The notes beneath the pieces are model-generated. The model made no database searches. It was not told where the DNA came from and worked only from the letters and a program-made list of their open reading frames with translations. A stretch of 51,415 nt of DNA. It comes from Thermoplasmata archaeon. Its GTDB lineage: Archaea > Thermoplasmatota > Thermoplasmata > Lutacidiplasmatales > UBA184. The position numbers and the translations under genes are program-made. This document shows, one piece after another, positions 5,959-14,543 of the stretch. Each line of letters starts with the position of its first letter. Positions within the stretch are counted from its first letter, which is position 1. The stretch is taken from the NCBI GenBank assembly GCA_021821785.1, contig JAKACD010000006.1, positions 1-51,415 of the forward strand, given 5' to 3'.

Positions 5959-8877
5959 ATGGTTCACGTGGTCCTGGATGGGCAGTCGCACGAGGTCGCT
6001 CCCGACACCCGCGTTCTCGATTTCTTGCGGACTCAGGGACGCGCGCCCCCCAGCCTCTGCTACCACCCGAAGCTCGGGCCGCTCAAGACCTGCGATGCCT
6101 GCCTCGTCGTCGCCGACGGCCAGGTCGTGCGGGCCTGTGCGACGATGGTCTCGGAAGGGCTCGAGCTCGATGCCTCGAGTCCGATGATCGTCGCCGCGCA
6201 GCGCACCGCGATGGACCGGATCGTCGAGAACCACGAGTTCGCCTGCACGCTCTGCGACCGCAACAACGGCGACTGTGAGCTCCACAACACGGCGGTACGC
6301 TTCGGGATCAAGGAACAGCACTACCGGCCGAAGCCGTACGCGATGGATGAAACGAGCCCGTTCTACGCCTACAACCCGAACCAGTGCATCCTGTGCGGCC
6401 GATGCGTGGAAGCCTGCCAGGATGTCGTGGTGAACGAGGTCATTCACATCGATTGGAGCCTCTCGCCGCCCCGGGTCGTGTGGGACCAGGGGGTCCCTAT
6501 CGACCGGTCCTCCTGCGTCTCCTGCGGGACGTGCGCGACCGTCTGCCCGGTCGACGCGATGATGGAGAAGTCGATGCGGGGAAGGGCGGCTCACTTCTCA
6601 AACCTGGCCCCGGAGACCCGGGACAAGCTCGTCCACTGGACGAAGGAGGCCTCCCCGGACCTGGAGCCGCTCTGGCTCACGAGCGAGCTTGAGGCGGCGG
6701 CCCGGCAGGGTTCGATCCGTCGGACGAAGACGGTCTGCACGTTCTGCGGGGTAGGCTGCTCGTTCGAGGTATGGACCCGGGGACGCGAGATCCTGAAGGT
6801 CCTCCCGAAGACCGAGTCGCCCGCGAACGGGATCGCGACCTGCGTGAAGGGCAAGTTCGGCTACGACTTCGTGAACAGTCCGAACCGTCTCACGGAGCCC
6901 CTCGCGCGCGCAGGCGACCGGTTCGTCGGGGTCAGTTGGGACGAGGCGCTCGACGACATCGCCCGGCGGATGACGGAGATCCGGGACCGTTACGGACCGG
7001 ATTCGATCGGGGTCATCGCGACCTGCACGGGCACGAACGAGGAAGGGTATCTCACCCAGAAGTTCGCGCGGCAGGTCCTCGGCACGAACAACATCGACAA
7101 CTGCGCCCGCTACTGCCAAGCGCCGGCCACGACCGGTCTCTTCCGCACCGTGGGCATCGGGGCCGACCCCGGCACGTTCGTCGATATCGAGCAGTCCGAC
7201 CTCGTGATGACGATCGGGTCGAACGCCGCGGAAGCCCACCCGGTCCTCGCCGGTCGGATCAAGCGGTCCCAGAAGCTCCGGAAATCGAAGCTCGTGGTGG
7301 TCGACCCCCGCCGCCACGAGCTCGCGCAACGCGCCGACCTCTTCCTCGCGCCTCGATCGGGCACCGACCTCGTGCTGCTCAACGCGGTCGCGAAGTACAT
7401 CATCGACCAAGGCTGGGAGGCGCGGGAGTTCATCGCCGAGCGGACGAGCGACTTCGCCGAGTTCCGCGACCGGCTCGCCCGCTATACGCTCGACTTCGCA
7501 GAGGAGGTCACGGGCCTCCCGCGCGCCGACATCGTCCGCATGGCGGAGATGTTCCATGCGGCACGGTCCGCCTGCATCCTCTGGGCGATGGGGGTCACCC
7601 AGCACCAGAACGGCAGCGACACCTCGACCGCGATCTGCAACCTTCTCCTCGTCACCGGGAACTTCGGTCGGCCGGGCACGGGCGGGTACCCGTTGCGGGG
7701 CCACTGCAACGTCCAGGGAGTGAGCGACTTTGGCTGCCTCCCCGGCTTCCTTCCGGGATACCAGAAGATCGACGACCCCGATGCCCGGGCCCGGATCGAA
7801 CAGGAGTGGGGAACCCCGCTCCCGAAGACGAAGGGGCTCACGAGCACCGAGTTCGTCGATGCGATCCTCGACGGCCGCATCCGGGCCCTCTACATCCTCG
7901 GGGAGGACAAGCTGCTCGCCGACGCCGATGAGGCGAAGGTCGCGAAGGCGTTCGAACGGCTCGAGCTCCTCGTCGTCCAGGATCTGTTCCTCACCCGTAC
8001 CGCGGAGTTCGCGGACTACGTCCTTCCGGCCGCCGCCTCGCTCGAGAAGGAAGGGACGTTCGTCAACACCGAACGCCGGCTCCAGCGCCTCTACCGCGCG
8101 TTCCCGCCGCTCGGCCAAGCGCGGACCGACGGCGAGATCGTGACGGCGCTGGCGCGACGGCTCGGGGCGAACTGGAGCGGGACCGAACCGAGGGCCGTGC
8201 TGGACGAGGTCGCCCGGGTGACCCCGATGTTCGCCGGCGCCAGCTTCGATCGGCTCGAAGGGTTTTCGAGCCTCCTGTGGCCGATCCGCGCGGACGGCGT
8301 CGATACCCCGGTCCTGCACCGGGAACGGTTCAACTTCCCGGACGGGAAGGCCCGGTTCCACCCGGTCGATTTCGCCCCGCCGACGCCGACCGATGCGGCG
8401 TACGACCTCGCGCTCGACAACGGACGGCTCCTCGAGCACTTCCACTGGGGGAACCTTACGTACGAGGACGCCGGCATCCGTTCGAAGGTCCCCGGTACGT
8501 TCGTCGAGGTCTCCCCACCCCTCGCCGCGGAGCGGGGACTCTCGGAAGGAGACTGGGTCCGCCTCACCTCGGAAGCCGGATCGATCCAGACGCGGGTCCA
8601 CGTGACCGACCGCGTCCCGGACCGGACGCTCTTCCTCACCTTGCACGACCGGGCCGACGGCGCGGTCAACCGATTGACGCGGGACGTGCGGGACGGGCCG
8701 ACCACCACCCCTGACTACAAGGGCACTCGGGTTCGGATGGAACGCCTCGAGAGCCCGGGCCCGCTCGAGTCGCCCGTCCCCGTCACGAACCCCCGCGGCA
8801 AGATCCGCCGCCCGCAGGCGGGGGTGCGGGTCGAAGATAAGTGGGCGCGACCGGACTACCGGCCCCCGGGGAGCTGA
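5959..8877 (+). CDS. fdhF: Formate dehydrogenase catalytic subunit (YjgC/ForC-like, Cys form)
   Basis: A 972-residue molybdopterin oxidoreductase that should oxidise formate to CO2. Domains in order: 2Fe-2S ferredoxin (Cys34, 45, 48, 60); a His-Cys 4Fe-4S motif (His92, Cys96, 99, 106); two CxxCxxC 4Fe-4S motifs (about 139-200); the MopB 4Fe-4S site (Cys260, 263, 267, 295); the Mo-bisMGD domain; and a C-terminal MGD-binding domain ending in a TNPRGK...RPQAGV tail. The metal ligand is Cys386 in ARYCQAP, not selenocysteine. The residue after it is Gln387, where classical formate dehydrogenases have an essential His. From memory, the Bacillus YjgC/YrhE proteins share this Gln, the tail and a DUF1641 neighbour, so this is that subtype. 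It precedes the DUF1641 gene by 8 bases. It has no export signal, so it is cytosolic. Confidence 0.92.
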   Translation: MVHVVLDGQSHEVAPDTRVLDFLRTQGRAPPSLCYHPKLGPLKTCDACLVVADGQVVRACATMVSEGLELDASSPMIVAAQRTAMDRIVENHEFACTLCDRNNGDCELHNTAVRFGIKEQHYRPKPYAMDETSPFYAYNPNQCILCGRCVEACQDVVVNEVIHIDWSLSPPRVVWDQGVPIDRSSCVSCGTCATVCPVDAMMEKSMRGRAAHFSNLAPETRDKLVHWTKEASPDLEPLWLTSELEAAARQGSIRRTKTVCTFCGVGCSFEVWTRGREILKVLPKTESPANGIATCVKGKFGYDFVNSPNRLTEPLARAGDRFVGVSWDEALDDIARRMTEIRDRYGPDSIGVIATCTGTNEEGYLTQKFARQVLGTNNIDNCARYCQAPATTGLFRTVGIGADPGTFVDIEQSDLVMTIGSNAAEAHPVLAGRIKRSQKLRKSKLVVVDPRRHELAQRADLFLAPRSGTDLVLLNAVAKYIIDQGWEAREFIAERTSDFAEFRDRLARYTLDFAEEVTGLPRADIVRMAEMFHAARSACILWAMGVTQHQNGSDTSTAICNLLLVTGNFGRPGTGGYPLRGHCNVQGVSDFGCLPGFLPGYQKIDDPDARARIEQEWGTPLPKTKGLTSTEFVDAILDGRIRALYILGEDKLLADADEAKVAKAFERLELLVVQDLFLTRTAEFADYVLPAAASLEKEGTFVNTERRLQRLYRAFPPLGQARTDGEIVTALARRLGANWSGTEPRAVLDEVARVTPMFAGASFDRLEGFSSLLWPIRADGVDTPVLHRERFNFPDGKARFHPVDFAPPTPTDAAYDLALDNGRLLEHFHWGNLTYEDAGIRSKVPGTFVEVSPPLAAERGLSEGDWVRLTSEAGSIQTRVHVTDRVPDRTLFLTLHDRADGAVNRLTRDVRDGPTTTPDYKGTRVRMERLESPGPLESPVPVTNPRGKIRRPQAGVRVEDKWARPDYRPPGS

Positions 8878-8885
8878 CCCGCACC

Positions 8886-9356
8886 ATGGCCCGACCGATC
8901 CGATCGCGACCCGCCCCCTCCTCCGGGAGCCGCCCCGCCGCTCTTCCCGAGACCCTCGGTCCGGAGCTCGACGCGTCGGCGACCTCGATCCGGGAGCTGC
9001 TCGAGCTCGTGCGCCTCCTCGAGGAGCGCGGCGTGCTGCGCTTCTCCTCCGACGTCCTGCGTTCCGAGGACCGCCTGGTGGGGGTCCTCACCGACCGTCT
9101 CGACCCCGTGTCGATCCGACGGGCCGTACGGAACCTCGAGGTGCTCGTCCGGACGTTCGAGCGCCTGGACCCGAAAACGCTCGCGGCGCTCACGAGCGGG
9201 GTCCCCGCCGCGCTGGAAGAGGCCCACCGCGCCGAGGGGGATCGGCCGATGGGCCTCCTCGAGATCGCGACCGCGGTACGGGACCCCGAGGTGAACCGCG
9301 GGGTGCGCATGGTCCTCGGTCTCCTCCGCGGGATCGGCCGTAGCGCGGGCCGGTAG
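8886..9356 (+). CDS. DUF1641 protein, formate dehydrogenase small partner (YjgD-like)
   Basis: A 156-residue helical protein of the DUF1641 family. The characteristic part is the C-terminal half: leucine-rich helices (LLELVRLLEERGVLRF), a Glu/Arg-rich middle, then PMGLLEIATAVRDPEVNRGVRMVLGLLRGIG, where DPEV-RG-G--L-LL-G is the family signature. In Bacillus subtilis, DUF1641 proteins are encoded next to YjgC/YrhE formate dehydrogenases and have been described as their small subunit, linking formate oxidation to the membrane quinone pool. The identical order here supports the same partnership; the electron acceptor here is unknown. The ATG at 8886 follows the fdhF stop by 8 bases; a GTG at 8841 would overlap fdhF. 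The stop abuts the fdhD start directly. Confidence 0.85.
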   Translation: MARPIRSRPAPSSGSRPAALPETLGPELDASATSIRELLELVRLLEERGVLRFSSDVLRSEDRLVGVLTDRLDPVSIRRAVRNLEVLVRTFERLDPKTLAALTSGVPAALEEAHRAEGDRPMGLLEIATAVRDPEVNRGVRMVLGLLRGIGRSAGR

Positions 9357-10205
9357 ATGGCCGCGCCCGATCCCCACGCGGTCGCCCAGGTCGAGAACCT
9401 CAAGGTTTCGCGGTCGGCGGGGGAAACGCTCGCGTTCCCGGTCGCGGACCTCGTCGCGACCGAAGAGCCGCTCGAGATCCGCCTCGTCCACGAAGGTCGC
9501 TCCGAGACCGTCAGCGTCACGATGCGCACGCCGACCGACGACGCGAGCCTGGCCGCGGGCTTTCTGTTCACCGAAGGGATCCTCACCGACCGCGCCGATA
9601 TCGAGCGGATCGTGCCGAACCTCGACACGAGCGGCAACGTCGTCGAGGTCCACACTCGACGGCCGATCGATGTCGCGCCCGAGCTCCGGCGTCAGTTCTT
9701 CACCAACTCGAGCTGCGGGGTCTGCGGACGCTCGCTCGTCAAGGGGCTCTACGCCGAACGGGGCGGACCGGTCGCAAGCGACCTCGTCGTCGACGCCGCG
9801 TTCCTGCTCGGGCTGCCGAAGCGGCTGCGAGCGGCTCAGCCATTGTTCGACCGGACCGGGGGTCTCCACGCGGCCGGGCTGTTCGATCCCGGCGGAGCGC
9901 TCCTCGTCGTCGCCGAGGACGTCGGACGCCACAACGCCGTGGACAAGGTGGTGGGGGTCCGGTTCCTGGGGGGGCACCTGCCCGACGCGCGCGCGATCCT
10001 TCAGGTGAGCGGTCGCGTGAGCTTCGAGATCGTGCAGAAGGCCAACGCCGCCGGGATCCCGATCGTCTCCGCGGTCTCGGCGCCCTCCTCCCTCGCGGTC
10101 TCCGCCGCCGACCGATGGGGGATCACACTCGCCGCGTTCGTGCGGGAGGACCGGCTCAATCTCTACTCCCATCCCGAGCGCGTGCGCGACACGGCCGAAC
10201 CCTGA
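9357..10205 (+). CDS. fdhD: Formate dehydrogenase sulfurtransferase FdhD
   Basis: A 282-residue FdhD protein, the sulfur carrier that receives sulfur from a cysteine desulfurase and sulfurates the molybdenum site of formate dehydrogenase. The CGVCG loop, with its two essential cysteines (about residues 119-122), follows FFTNSS as expected. Further family blocks are ACGFLFTEGI-like (AAGFLFTEGILTD), FDRTGGLHAAGLF, EDVGRHNAVDKVVG and the SGRVSFEIVQKA block. The start ATG directly follows the DUF1641 stop, completing a formate dehydrogenase operon of subunit, partner and maturase. Confidence 0.95.
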   Translation: MAAPDPHAVAQVENLKVSRSAGETLAFPVADLVATEEPLEIRLVHEGRSETVSVTMRTPTDDASLAAGFLFTEGILTDRADIERIVPNLDTSGNVVEVHTRRPIDVAPELRRQFFTNSSCGVCGRSLVKGLYAERGGPVASDLVVDAAFLLGLPKRLRAAQPLFDRTGGLHAAGLFDPGGALLVVAEDVGRHNAVDKVVGVRFLGGHLPDARAILQVSGRVSFEIVQKANAAGIPIVSAVSAPSSLAVSAADRWGITLAAFVREDRLNLYSHPERVRDTAEP

Positions 10206-10230
10206 CCGCACTTCGGCCGGCCCTTCGGCC

Positions 10231-11496
10231 TCAACCCAGCGGACCGGCGAGGACCGTGACGGCCCGCCGAACGTCGAGGGCGAGTGCGGCCGCGGCGCGC
10301 ACGTCGCGGGGTCGGACCGCCCTGAGCTTCGCCGGCCAGCCGAGCCAGTAGTCGCCCGGGAGCCGGTGGTACGCGACGTCGACCGCCAGCTCGTGCGCGT
10401 CCGACGTCGACTCGAGGGCGAGCGGGATCTGGCCGATCGCGCTCTCCCGGATCGTATCGAGGGTCGCCCGCGAAACCTCTTCGTTCGAGGCGCGGGCGAG
10501 CTCCTGACGGAGGAGACGGACGACCTTGGGATACCGGTCGCCCCCGGTCCCGGCCTGCACCTCGAAATGTCCGCCGAGGCGCATCGCCTCGAGCGCACTC
10601 GAGGCATGGTAGGCGAGCCCTCCCTTCTCCCGGACCTGCTGGAAGAGCCGGCTGAGCATCGGCCGCCCGCCCAGGATCTCGTTCGCGAGGTACGCGGCCG
10701 GATACTCCGGGGCGGAGCGGGGGATCGATACCCCTCCGAGTCGGACCTCGACCTGGCTGCGGCCCGGGAGATCGATCCGTCGCTCGGTCGGCCGACGGTT
10801 CCCGAGGGGCGGCAGGGAGAGGGAGGGGGCGGTCCGGGTGGCGAACGACCGAAAGAGCCGTCGAGCCGCCCGTTCGACCGCGGCGGGACCGACCGGTGCG
10901 GTCACCACCAGGACCGCCTCGCCGCTCGAGTACTGAGCGCGGTGGAACTTCTGCAGGTCGGCCCGGGTGATGCGGGCGAGCGACCGGGCCGAGCCCACCC
11001 CGCTCTCGCGGTACGGGTGGCCCTCGGGAAAGACGGCCCTCCACAGCTCGACCTCGGCCCGGCTCGCCGGCTGGGTCGCTTCGCGCAGCTGCCGCTCCCG
11101 CATCTGGCGCCGGGCCCGGGCCACGTCGCTCGGGTCGAATCGGGGCCGAAGCACGACGTCCGCGAGGATCTCGAGAAGATGCCCCCACTCGGAGGCCGGT
11201 CCCCAGATCGAGACCTCCGCGGACTCGGGGGCGCATTGCCGGGCGAGCGTCGCGCCGAGGCGGTCGAGGCGCCGCGCGAGCGCGATCCGGTCCAGCCGGC
11301 CGGCCGCGCTCGTGACCAGCTGGTTGACCAGGCGGGCCGTCCCCTCCCTTCCGGGCGGATCGAACGCCCAGCCGGCGGGGCCGACGTACGTCGCGGAGAC
11401 GCTCGCGGCTCCCGTGGGGGCCGGCTGGTGAACGACCTGGAGCCCGTCGAGCTCGGCCCCGTATTCGATACGGAGAGGGTCCGTACGGTCAGTCAT
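10231..11496 (-). CDS. M16 family peptidase-like subunit lacking the zinc motif
   Basis: A 421-residue member of the M16 (pitrilysin / processing peptidase) family. Segments such as GREGTARLVNQLVTSAAGRLD occupy the place of the HxxEH zinc site but contain no His or Glu pair, so this subunit is probably not catalytic. C-terminal blocks (LPGRSQVEVRLGG, AYLANEILGGRPMLSRLFQQVREKGGLAYHASSALEAM) are well kept and supply the substrate-contacting R/Y region typical of the non-metal partner. Its start overlaps the end of the catalytic M16 gene by 8 bases, so the two should form a heterodimer like bacterial and mitochondrial M16B pairs. Substrate unknown; cytosolic by absence of a signal peptide. Confidence 0.85.
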   Translation of the reverse strand: MTDRTDPLRIEYGAELDGLQVVHQPAPTGAASVSATYVGPAGWAFDPPGREGTARLVNQLVTSAAGRLDRIALARRLDRLGATLARQCAPESAEVSIWGPASEWGHLLEILADVVLRPRFDPSDVARARRQMRERQLREATQPASRAEVELWRAVFPEGHPYRESGVGSARSLARITRADLQKFHRAQYSSGEAVLVVTAPVGPAAVERAARRLFRSFATRTAPSLSLPPLGNRRPTERRIDLPGRSQVEVRLGGVSIPRSAPEYPAAYLANEILGGRPMLSRLFQQVREKGGLAYHASSALEAMRLGGHFEVQAGTGGDRYPKVVRLLRQELARASNEEVSRATLDTIRESAIGQIPLALESTSDAHELAVDVAYHRLPGDYWLGWPAKLRAVRPRDVRAAAALALDVRRAVTVLAGPLG

Positions 11497-12808
11497 CCTG
11501 GCCCTCCCCCGTCGGGGTGTACCGCACTACCACCCGGTGCTCGGGACGCAGCATCTCGCGCGCGCGGGCGCGGACCTCCTCGGCGCGCACCCGAAGAACC
11601 GCCCGGTAGAGCTCGTCCTCGTACTCGGGGGAGCGGAGGACGGAGAAGTAGCCGAGTCGGAATCCGATGCGCGATGCGCCTTCGTACGCGAGGGCCGCGC
11701 CCCGGCGGATCTTGGTCCGGATCTCCTCCATCTCCTGGGCGGTCGGGCCGGTCCGGGCGACCCGCTCCACGACGCGCTCGATCTCGTGCTCGATCCGGTC
11801 GAGCGAGACCCCTTTCGCAGCCAAGGCCTGGATCGTGAAGAGGCCGGGATAAAACTTGGGCCGGAAGTCGCTCGCGGCCCGCACGGCGAGCCCGGGGTCC
11901 ACGAGCACCCGGTAGAGCCGGGCGCTGGGATGCTCCGCGCTGCGCCACCAGCCGGCACCGGCCGAGAACATCCGGGTCTCCCCGCCGAGCAGGGTGTCGA
12001 GGACCAGCGTCGCGGGCGTCGCCGGGTCGGCGAGCGCCGGAGACCGCCAGCCGATCTGCAGGTACGGCGTGGTCCCGGGACCGGAAAGCTCGGAGCGACG
12101 CTCCCCCCGCTGGGGAGGTTCGACCTCGGCGACCGTGACGTCCTCGCCGGTCGCGGGGAGCGGAGAGAACCGTTCCCGGATCTCCGCCGCGATCGCCGTG
12201 GGGTCGAAACCTCCCGCCACGACGAGGATCGCGTTCCGCGTGCCGTAGAACCGGTGATAGTATCCGCGCAGCTCGGCCGGGGTCATGCGCGCGATATCCT
12301 CCCGGTGGCCCAGCGCGTCCCAGCGGTACGGGTGGCGACGGAAGGCGAGCGCGTAGAGGTCCTCCTCGACTCGGAACTCGGGCCAGTTCTCGTTCCCCTC
12401 CCGCTCCGAGTGGATGATCGTCCGTTCCCGCTCGACCTCCTCGTCCGCGATGAGCGCCCGGGTCATTCGGTCCGACTCGATGTCGAGCGGCACCGAGAGG
12501 TGATCCCGGGGCACGGTGGAAAAGTAGGCCGTGAAGTCGGTGTCGGTGAACGCGTTCAGCTCTCCGCCGACGCTCACGATCGCCCGATCGATCGCTCCCT
12601 TCCCGTAGCGGGGCGATCCCTCGAAGAGCATGTGCTCGACCCAATGGGAGGCCCCGGTCACGCCGGGCCACTCGTTCTTCGAGCCGACGCGGTACCAGAC
12701 CCAGACGCTCGCGGTCGGGCTCGCCGAGTCGGCGGCGAGCACGACGGATAGGCCGTTGTCCAGCTGGAAGGACTGGAGGGGAGGACGCGCGACGCCCGAC
12801 GGGGACAC
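11489..12808 (-). CDS. M16 family zinc metallopeptidase, catalytic subunit
   Basis: A 439-residue M16B peptidase. The inverted zinc motif HxxEH is His55-Trp-Val-Glu58-His59 (SHWVEHMLFEGS), with the third ligand Glu in the ERERTIIHSEREGNEN region. SVGGELNAFTDTDFTAYF and LLGGETRMFSAG are further family blocks. I choose GTG 12808 because a TATA-like box (12831-12837) lies 26 bases upstream, fitting a leaderless start, and it places HxxEH at the usual distance from the N-terminus. A TTG at 12895 would add 29 Arg/Pro/Gly-rich residues. The gene is followed, with overlap, by the inactive M16 partner. It likely degrades or processes peptides in the cytosol. Confidence 0.88.
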   Translation of the reverse strand: MSPSGVARPPLQSFQLDNGLSVVLAADSASPTASVWVWYRVGSKNEWPGVTGASHWVEHMLFEGSPRYGKGAIDRAIVSVGGELNAFTDTDFTAYFSTVPRDHLSVPLDIESDRMTRALIADEEVERERTIIHSEREGNENWPEFRVEEDLYALAFRRHPYRWDALGHREDIARMTPAELRGYYHRFYGTRNAILVVAGGFDPTAIAAEIRERFSPLPATGEDVTVAEVEPPQRGERRSELSGPGTTPYLQIGWRSPALADPATPATLVLDTLLGGETRMFSAGAGWWRSAEHPSARLYRVLVDPGLAVRAASDFRPKFYPGLFTIQALAAKGVSLDRIEHEIERVVERVARTGPTAQEMEEIRTKIRRGAALAYEGASRIGFRLGYFSVLRSPEYEDELYRAVLRVRAEEVRARAREMLRPEHRVVVRYTPTGEGQDD

Positions 12809-12830
12809 GGCCGCCGGGAGACGGGCCGGG

Positions 12831-12837
12831 ATATAAC
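12831..12837 (-). promoter_or_regulatory. TATA-like box for the M16 peptidase pair
   Basis: On the minus strand the sequence reads GTTATAT, centred 26 bases before GTG 12808. It is a strong archaeal TATA match in otherwise very GC-rich DNA and supports leaderless transcription of the M16 pair. Confidence 0.6.
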
Positions 12838-12896
12838 GCGCCGTCCTCCCCGGGCCACGGGGGCTCAGGGTCGGCCGCGCGTCCCCCGGACACAAC

Positions 12897-12904
12897 TCTT
12901 AAGC
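12897..12904 (+). promoter_or_regulatory. TATA-like box for the lipid/pyrE/endA operon
   Basis: TCTTAAGC is centred about 27 bases before the GTG at 12928. It is diverged from consensus but is the only AT-rich element in the gap, and the spacing matches the leaderless pattern seen elsewhere in this window. Confidence 0.45.
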
Positions 12905-12927
12905 GATTTGTTCGGCCATCGGCCGCC

Positions 12928-13776
12928 GTGCGCGGGGAGCTTCGACTGCTTCGGCTGCCCAACCTGGCCGTCTCGTTCGTCGGAACGGTCGTCGGGGGGC
13001 TGGTCGCGGCCGCGCTCGGGGTCGGGATCTCCGCTACCTTGTGGGTCCTGCTCGTGCTGGCCGGGCTCTCGACCTCCCTGGTCACCGCGGGCGGGAATGT
13101 GCTGAACGACGTCCTCGACCTCGAGGTCGACCGGACGAACCACCCGGACCGGCCCCTCGTGACGGGGGCGGTGTCCGTCGAGCGGGCCCGGGGGCTCGCG
13201 GTGGCGCTGTTCCTCTCGGGACTGATCGTCGTGCTGCCCGTGATCGCGATGGAGCCGCTCGTCGGCGCGATCTTCGCCGCGGCGGTCCTCGCCCTCTACG
13301 TCTACGAATTCCACCTCAAGGCGCGGGGATTCGTCGGGAACCTCGTCGTGGCGTTTCTCACCGCCATGGTCTTCCTTTACGGTGGGGCCGCCGCCGGCGA
13401 CGCCACCCTCCTCCTACCGTTCGCGGGGATGGCGTTCCTCGCGACGCTGAGCCGGGAGGTGATCAAGGACATGGAGGACGTCCAGGGGGACATCGGGCGG
13501 ACGACGCTTCCGATGACCTACGGGCTCCCGTTCTCGGGGCGCGTCGCCCAGGCGAGCGTGTTCGCCGGGATCGTCCTCAGCGTGGTCCCCCTCGCCTGGT
13601 TCGTCTCCGCGACGACGGTCGTGGGAATTATCTACGTGGTGCTGGTCGGGGCTGCTGACGCGGTCTTCGGGGTCTCCGTCTGGTTCCTGCCCGACCGGCT
13701 CCACTACGAGCAGACGATGAGCAAGGTGGCGATGACGGTCGCGCTGGTCGCGTTCCTGGTGGTGGCGTTCCGATGA
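12928..13776 (+). CDS. Digeranylgeranylglyceryl phosphate synthase (UbiA family)
   Basis: A 282-residue integral membrane prenyltransferase with about eight or nine hydrophobic helices. The Mg-diphosphate motif is Asn60-Asp61-x-x-Asp64-x-x-x-Asp68 (NDVLDLEVD), followed by RTNHPDRPLVTG; the second Asp-rich region is SREVIKDMEDVQGD. In archaea this UbiA subgroup adds the second geranylgeranyl chain to geranylgeranylglyceryl phosphate. That role, rather than a quinone prenyltransferase, is supported by the next gene being the enzyme for the preceding step, overlapping by 4 bases (ATGA). The start is GTG 12928, leaderless by position. Confidence 0.88.
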   Translation: MRGELRLLRLPNLAVSFVGTVVGGLVAAALGVGISATLWVLLVLAGLSTSLVTAGGNVLNDVLDLEVDRTNHPDRPLVTGAVSVERARGLAVALFLSGLIVVLPVIAMEPLVGAIFAAAVLALYVYEFHLKARGFVGNLVVAFLTAMVFLYGGAAAGDATLLLPFAGMAFLATLSREVIKDMEDVQGDIGRTTLPMTYGLPFSGRVAQASVFAGIVLSVVPLAWFVSATTVVGIIYVVLVGAADAVFGVSVWFLPDRLHYEQTMSKVAMTVALVAFLVVAFR

Positions 13777-14543
13777 GCGACCCACGGTCCCCGGCCCTCC
13801 GGGTCGAGCAGTACCTCGCCGAGACGCTTCGGGGCGGGCCGATCCATTTCACGCTGATCGATCCCGATAAGTCCCCCGGCGCCCGGGCCGCCCACGTCGC
13901 CCGCGGCGCGGTCGAGCTCGGGAGCCACGGGATCCTGCTCGGGGGATCGACGGGGATCAGCCGCGAGGTGATGGCCGAGGCGGCGCGGGCCGTGAAGGCG
14001 GCGGTAAAGGTCCCGGTCGTCATCTTTCCGGAAGGGCCGGGCTCCCTCGCGCCGGGGGCGGATGCGATCCTCTTCATGAGCCTCCTCAACTCCCGCAACC
14101 TCGACCTCGTCATCCGGACCCACGCGCGCACCGCTTCGGTCGTGCGGGCCCTCCGCCTCGAGCCGATCCCGATGGGCTATCTTGTCATCGCGCCGGGGAT
14201 GCGGGTCGGGGAGGTCGGCCAGGTCGACGCGGTCGATCGCGAGGACGTCCGGGGCGCGGCCGGCTACGCCCTCGCCGCTCAGTTCCTCGGGATGCGGTAC
14301 ATCTACCTCGAGGCGGGTTCGGGGGCCCCGGCTCCCGTACCGCCGCCGATGGTGCGCGCGGTCCGGTCGGCCGTGGAGATCCCGGTGATTGTCGGAGGCG
14401 GGATCCGTACGGGGAACGACGCCCGGTCGCTCCTGGACGCCGGGGCGCAGGTCCTGGTCACGGGAACGATCACGGAGGAGGAAGGGTTCGGGGCAGGGTT
14501 CCGAGGCATCCTTTCGGAGGTGCGGCGCGCCCGTGGCGGCTGA
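13773..14543 (+). CDS. Geranylgeranylglyceryl phosphate synthase
   Basis: A 256-residue TIM-barrel enzyme that couples geranylgeranyl diphosphate to sn-glycerol-1-phosphate, the first committed step of archaeal ether lipids. Diagnostic segments: HFTLIDPDK near residue 30, LLGGSTGIS, VVIFPEGPGSLAPGADAILFMSLLNS, the MGYLVIAPGMRVG block, YLEAGSGAP, and the phosphate-binding IVGGGIRTGNDARSLLDAGA. Length is normal. It overlaps the upstream UbiA gene (ATGA) and its 3' end overlaps the DUF2070 start, so the genes are translationally coupled. Confidence 0.95.
   Translation: MSDPRSPALRVEQYLAETLRGGPIHFTLIDPDKSPGARAAHVARGAVELGSHGILLGGSTGISREVMAEAARAVKAAVKVPVVIFPEGPGSLAPGADAILFMSLLNSRNLDLVIRTHARTASVVRALRLEPIPMGYLVIAPGMRVGEVGQVDAVDREDVRGAAGYALAAQFLGMRYIYLEAGSGAPAPVPPPMVRAVRSAVEIPVIVGGGIRTGNDARSLLDAGAQVLVTGTITEEEGFGAGFRGILSEVRRARGG

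Noticed and set aside
5927-6187. Short frame from GTG 5927 as a leader peptide for fdhF
   Set aside because: It overlaps fdhF in another frame for over 200 bases, has no conserved feature and does not end before the gene.
7096-7128. Selenocysteine at the formate dehydrogenase active site
   Set aside because: The ligand codon is TGC (Cys386), not TGA, and no insertion element is needed.
6598-8646. Long antisense open frame opposite fdhF
   Set aside because: High GC suppresses stop codons on the opposite strand. The translation is rich in Arg, Glu, Val and Pro with no domain, while the plus strand encodes a clear formate dehydrogenase.
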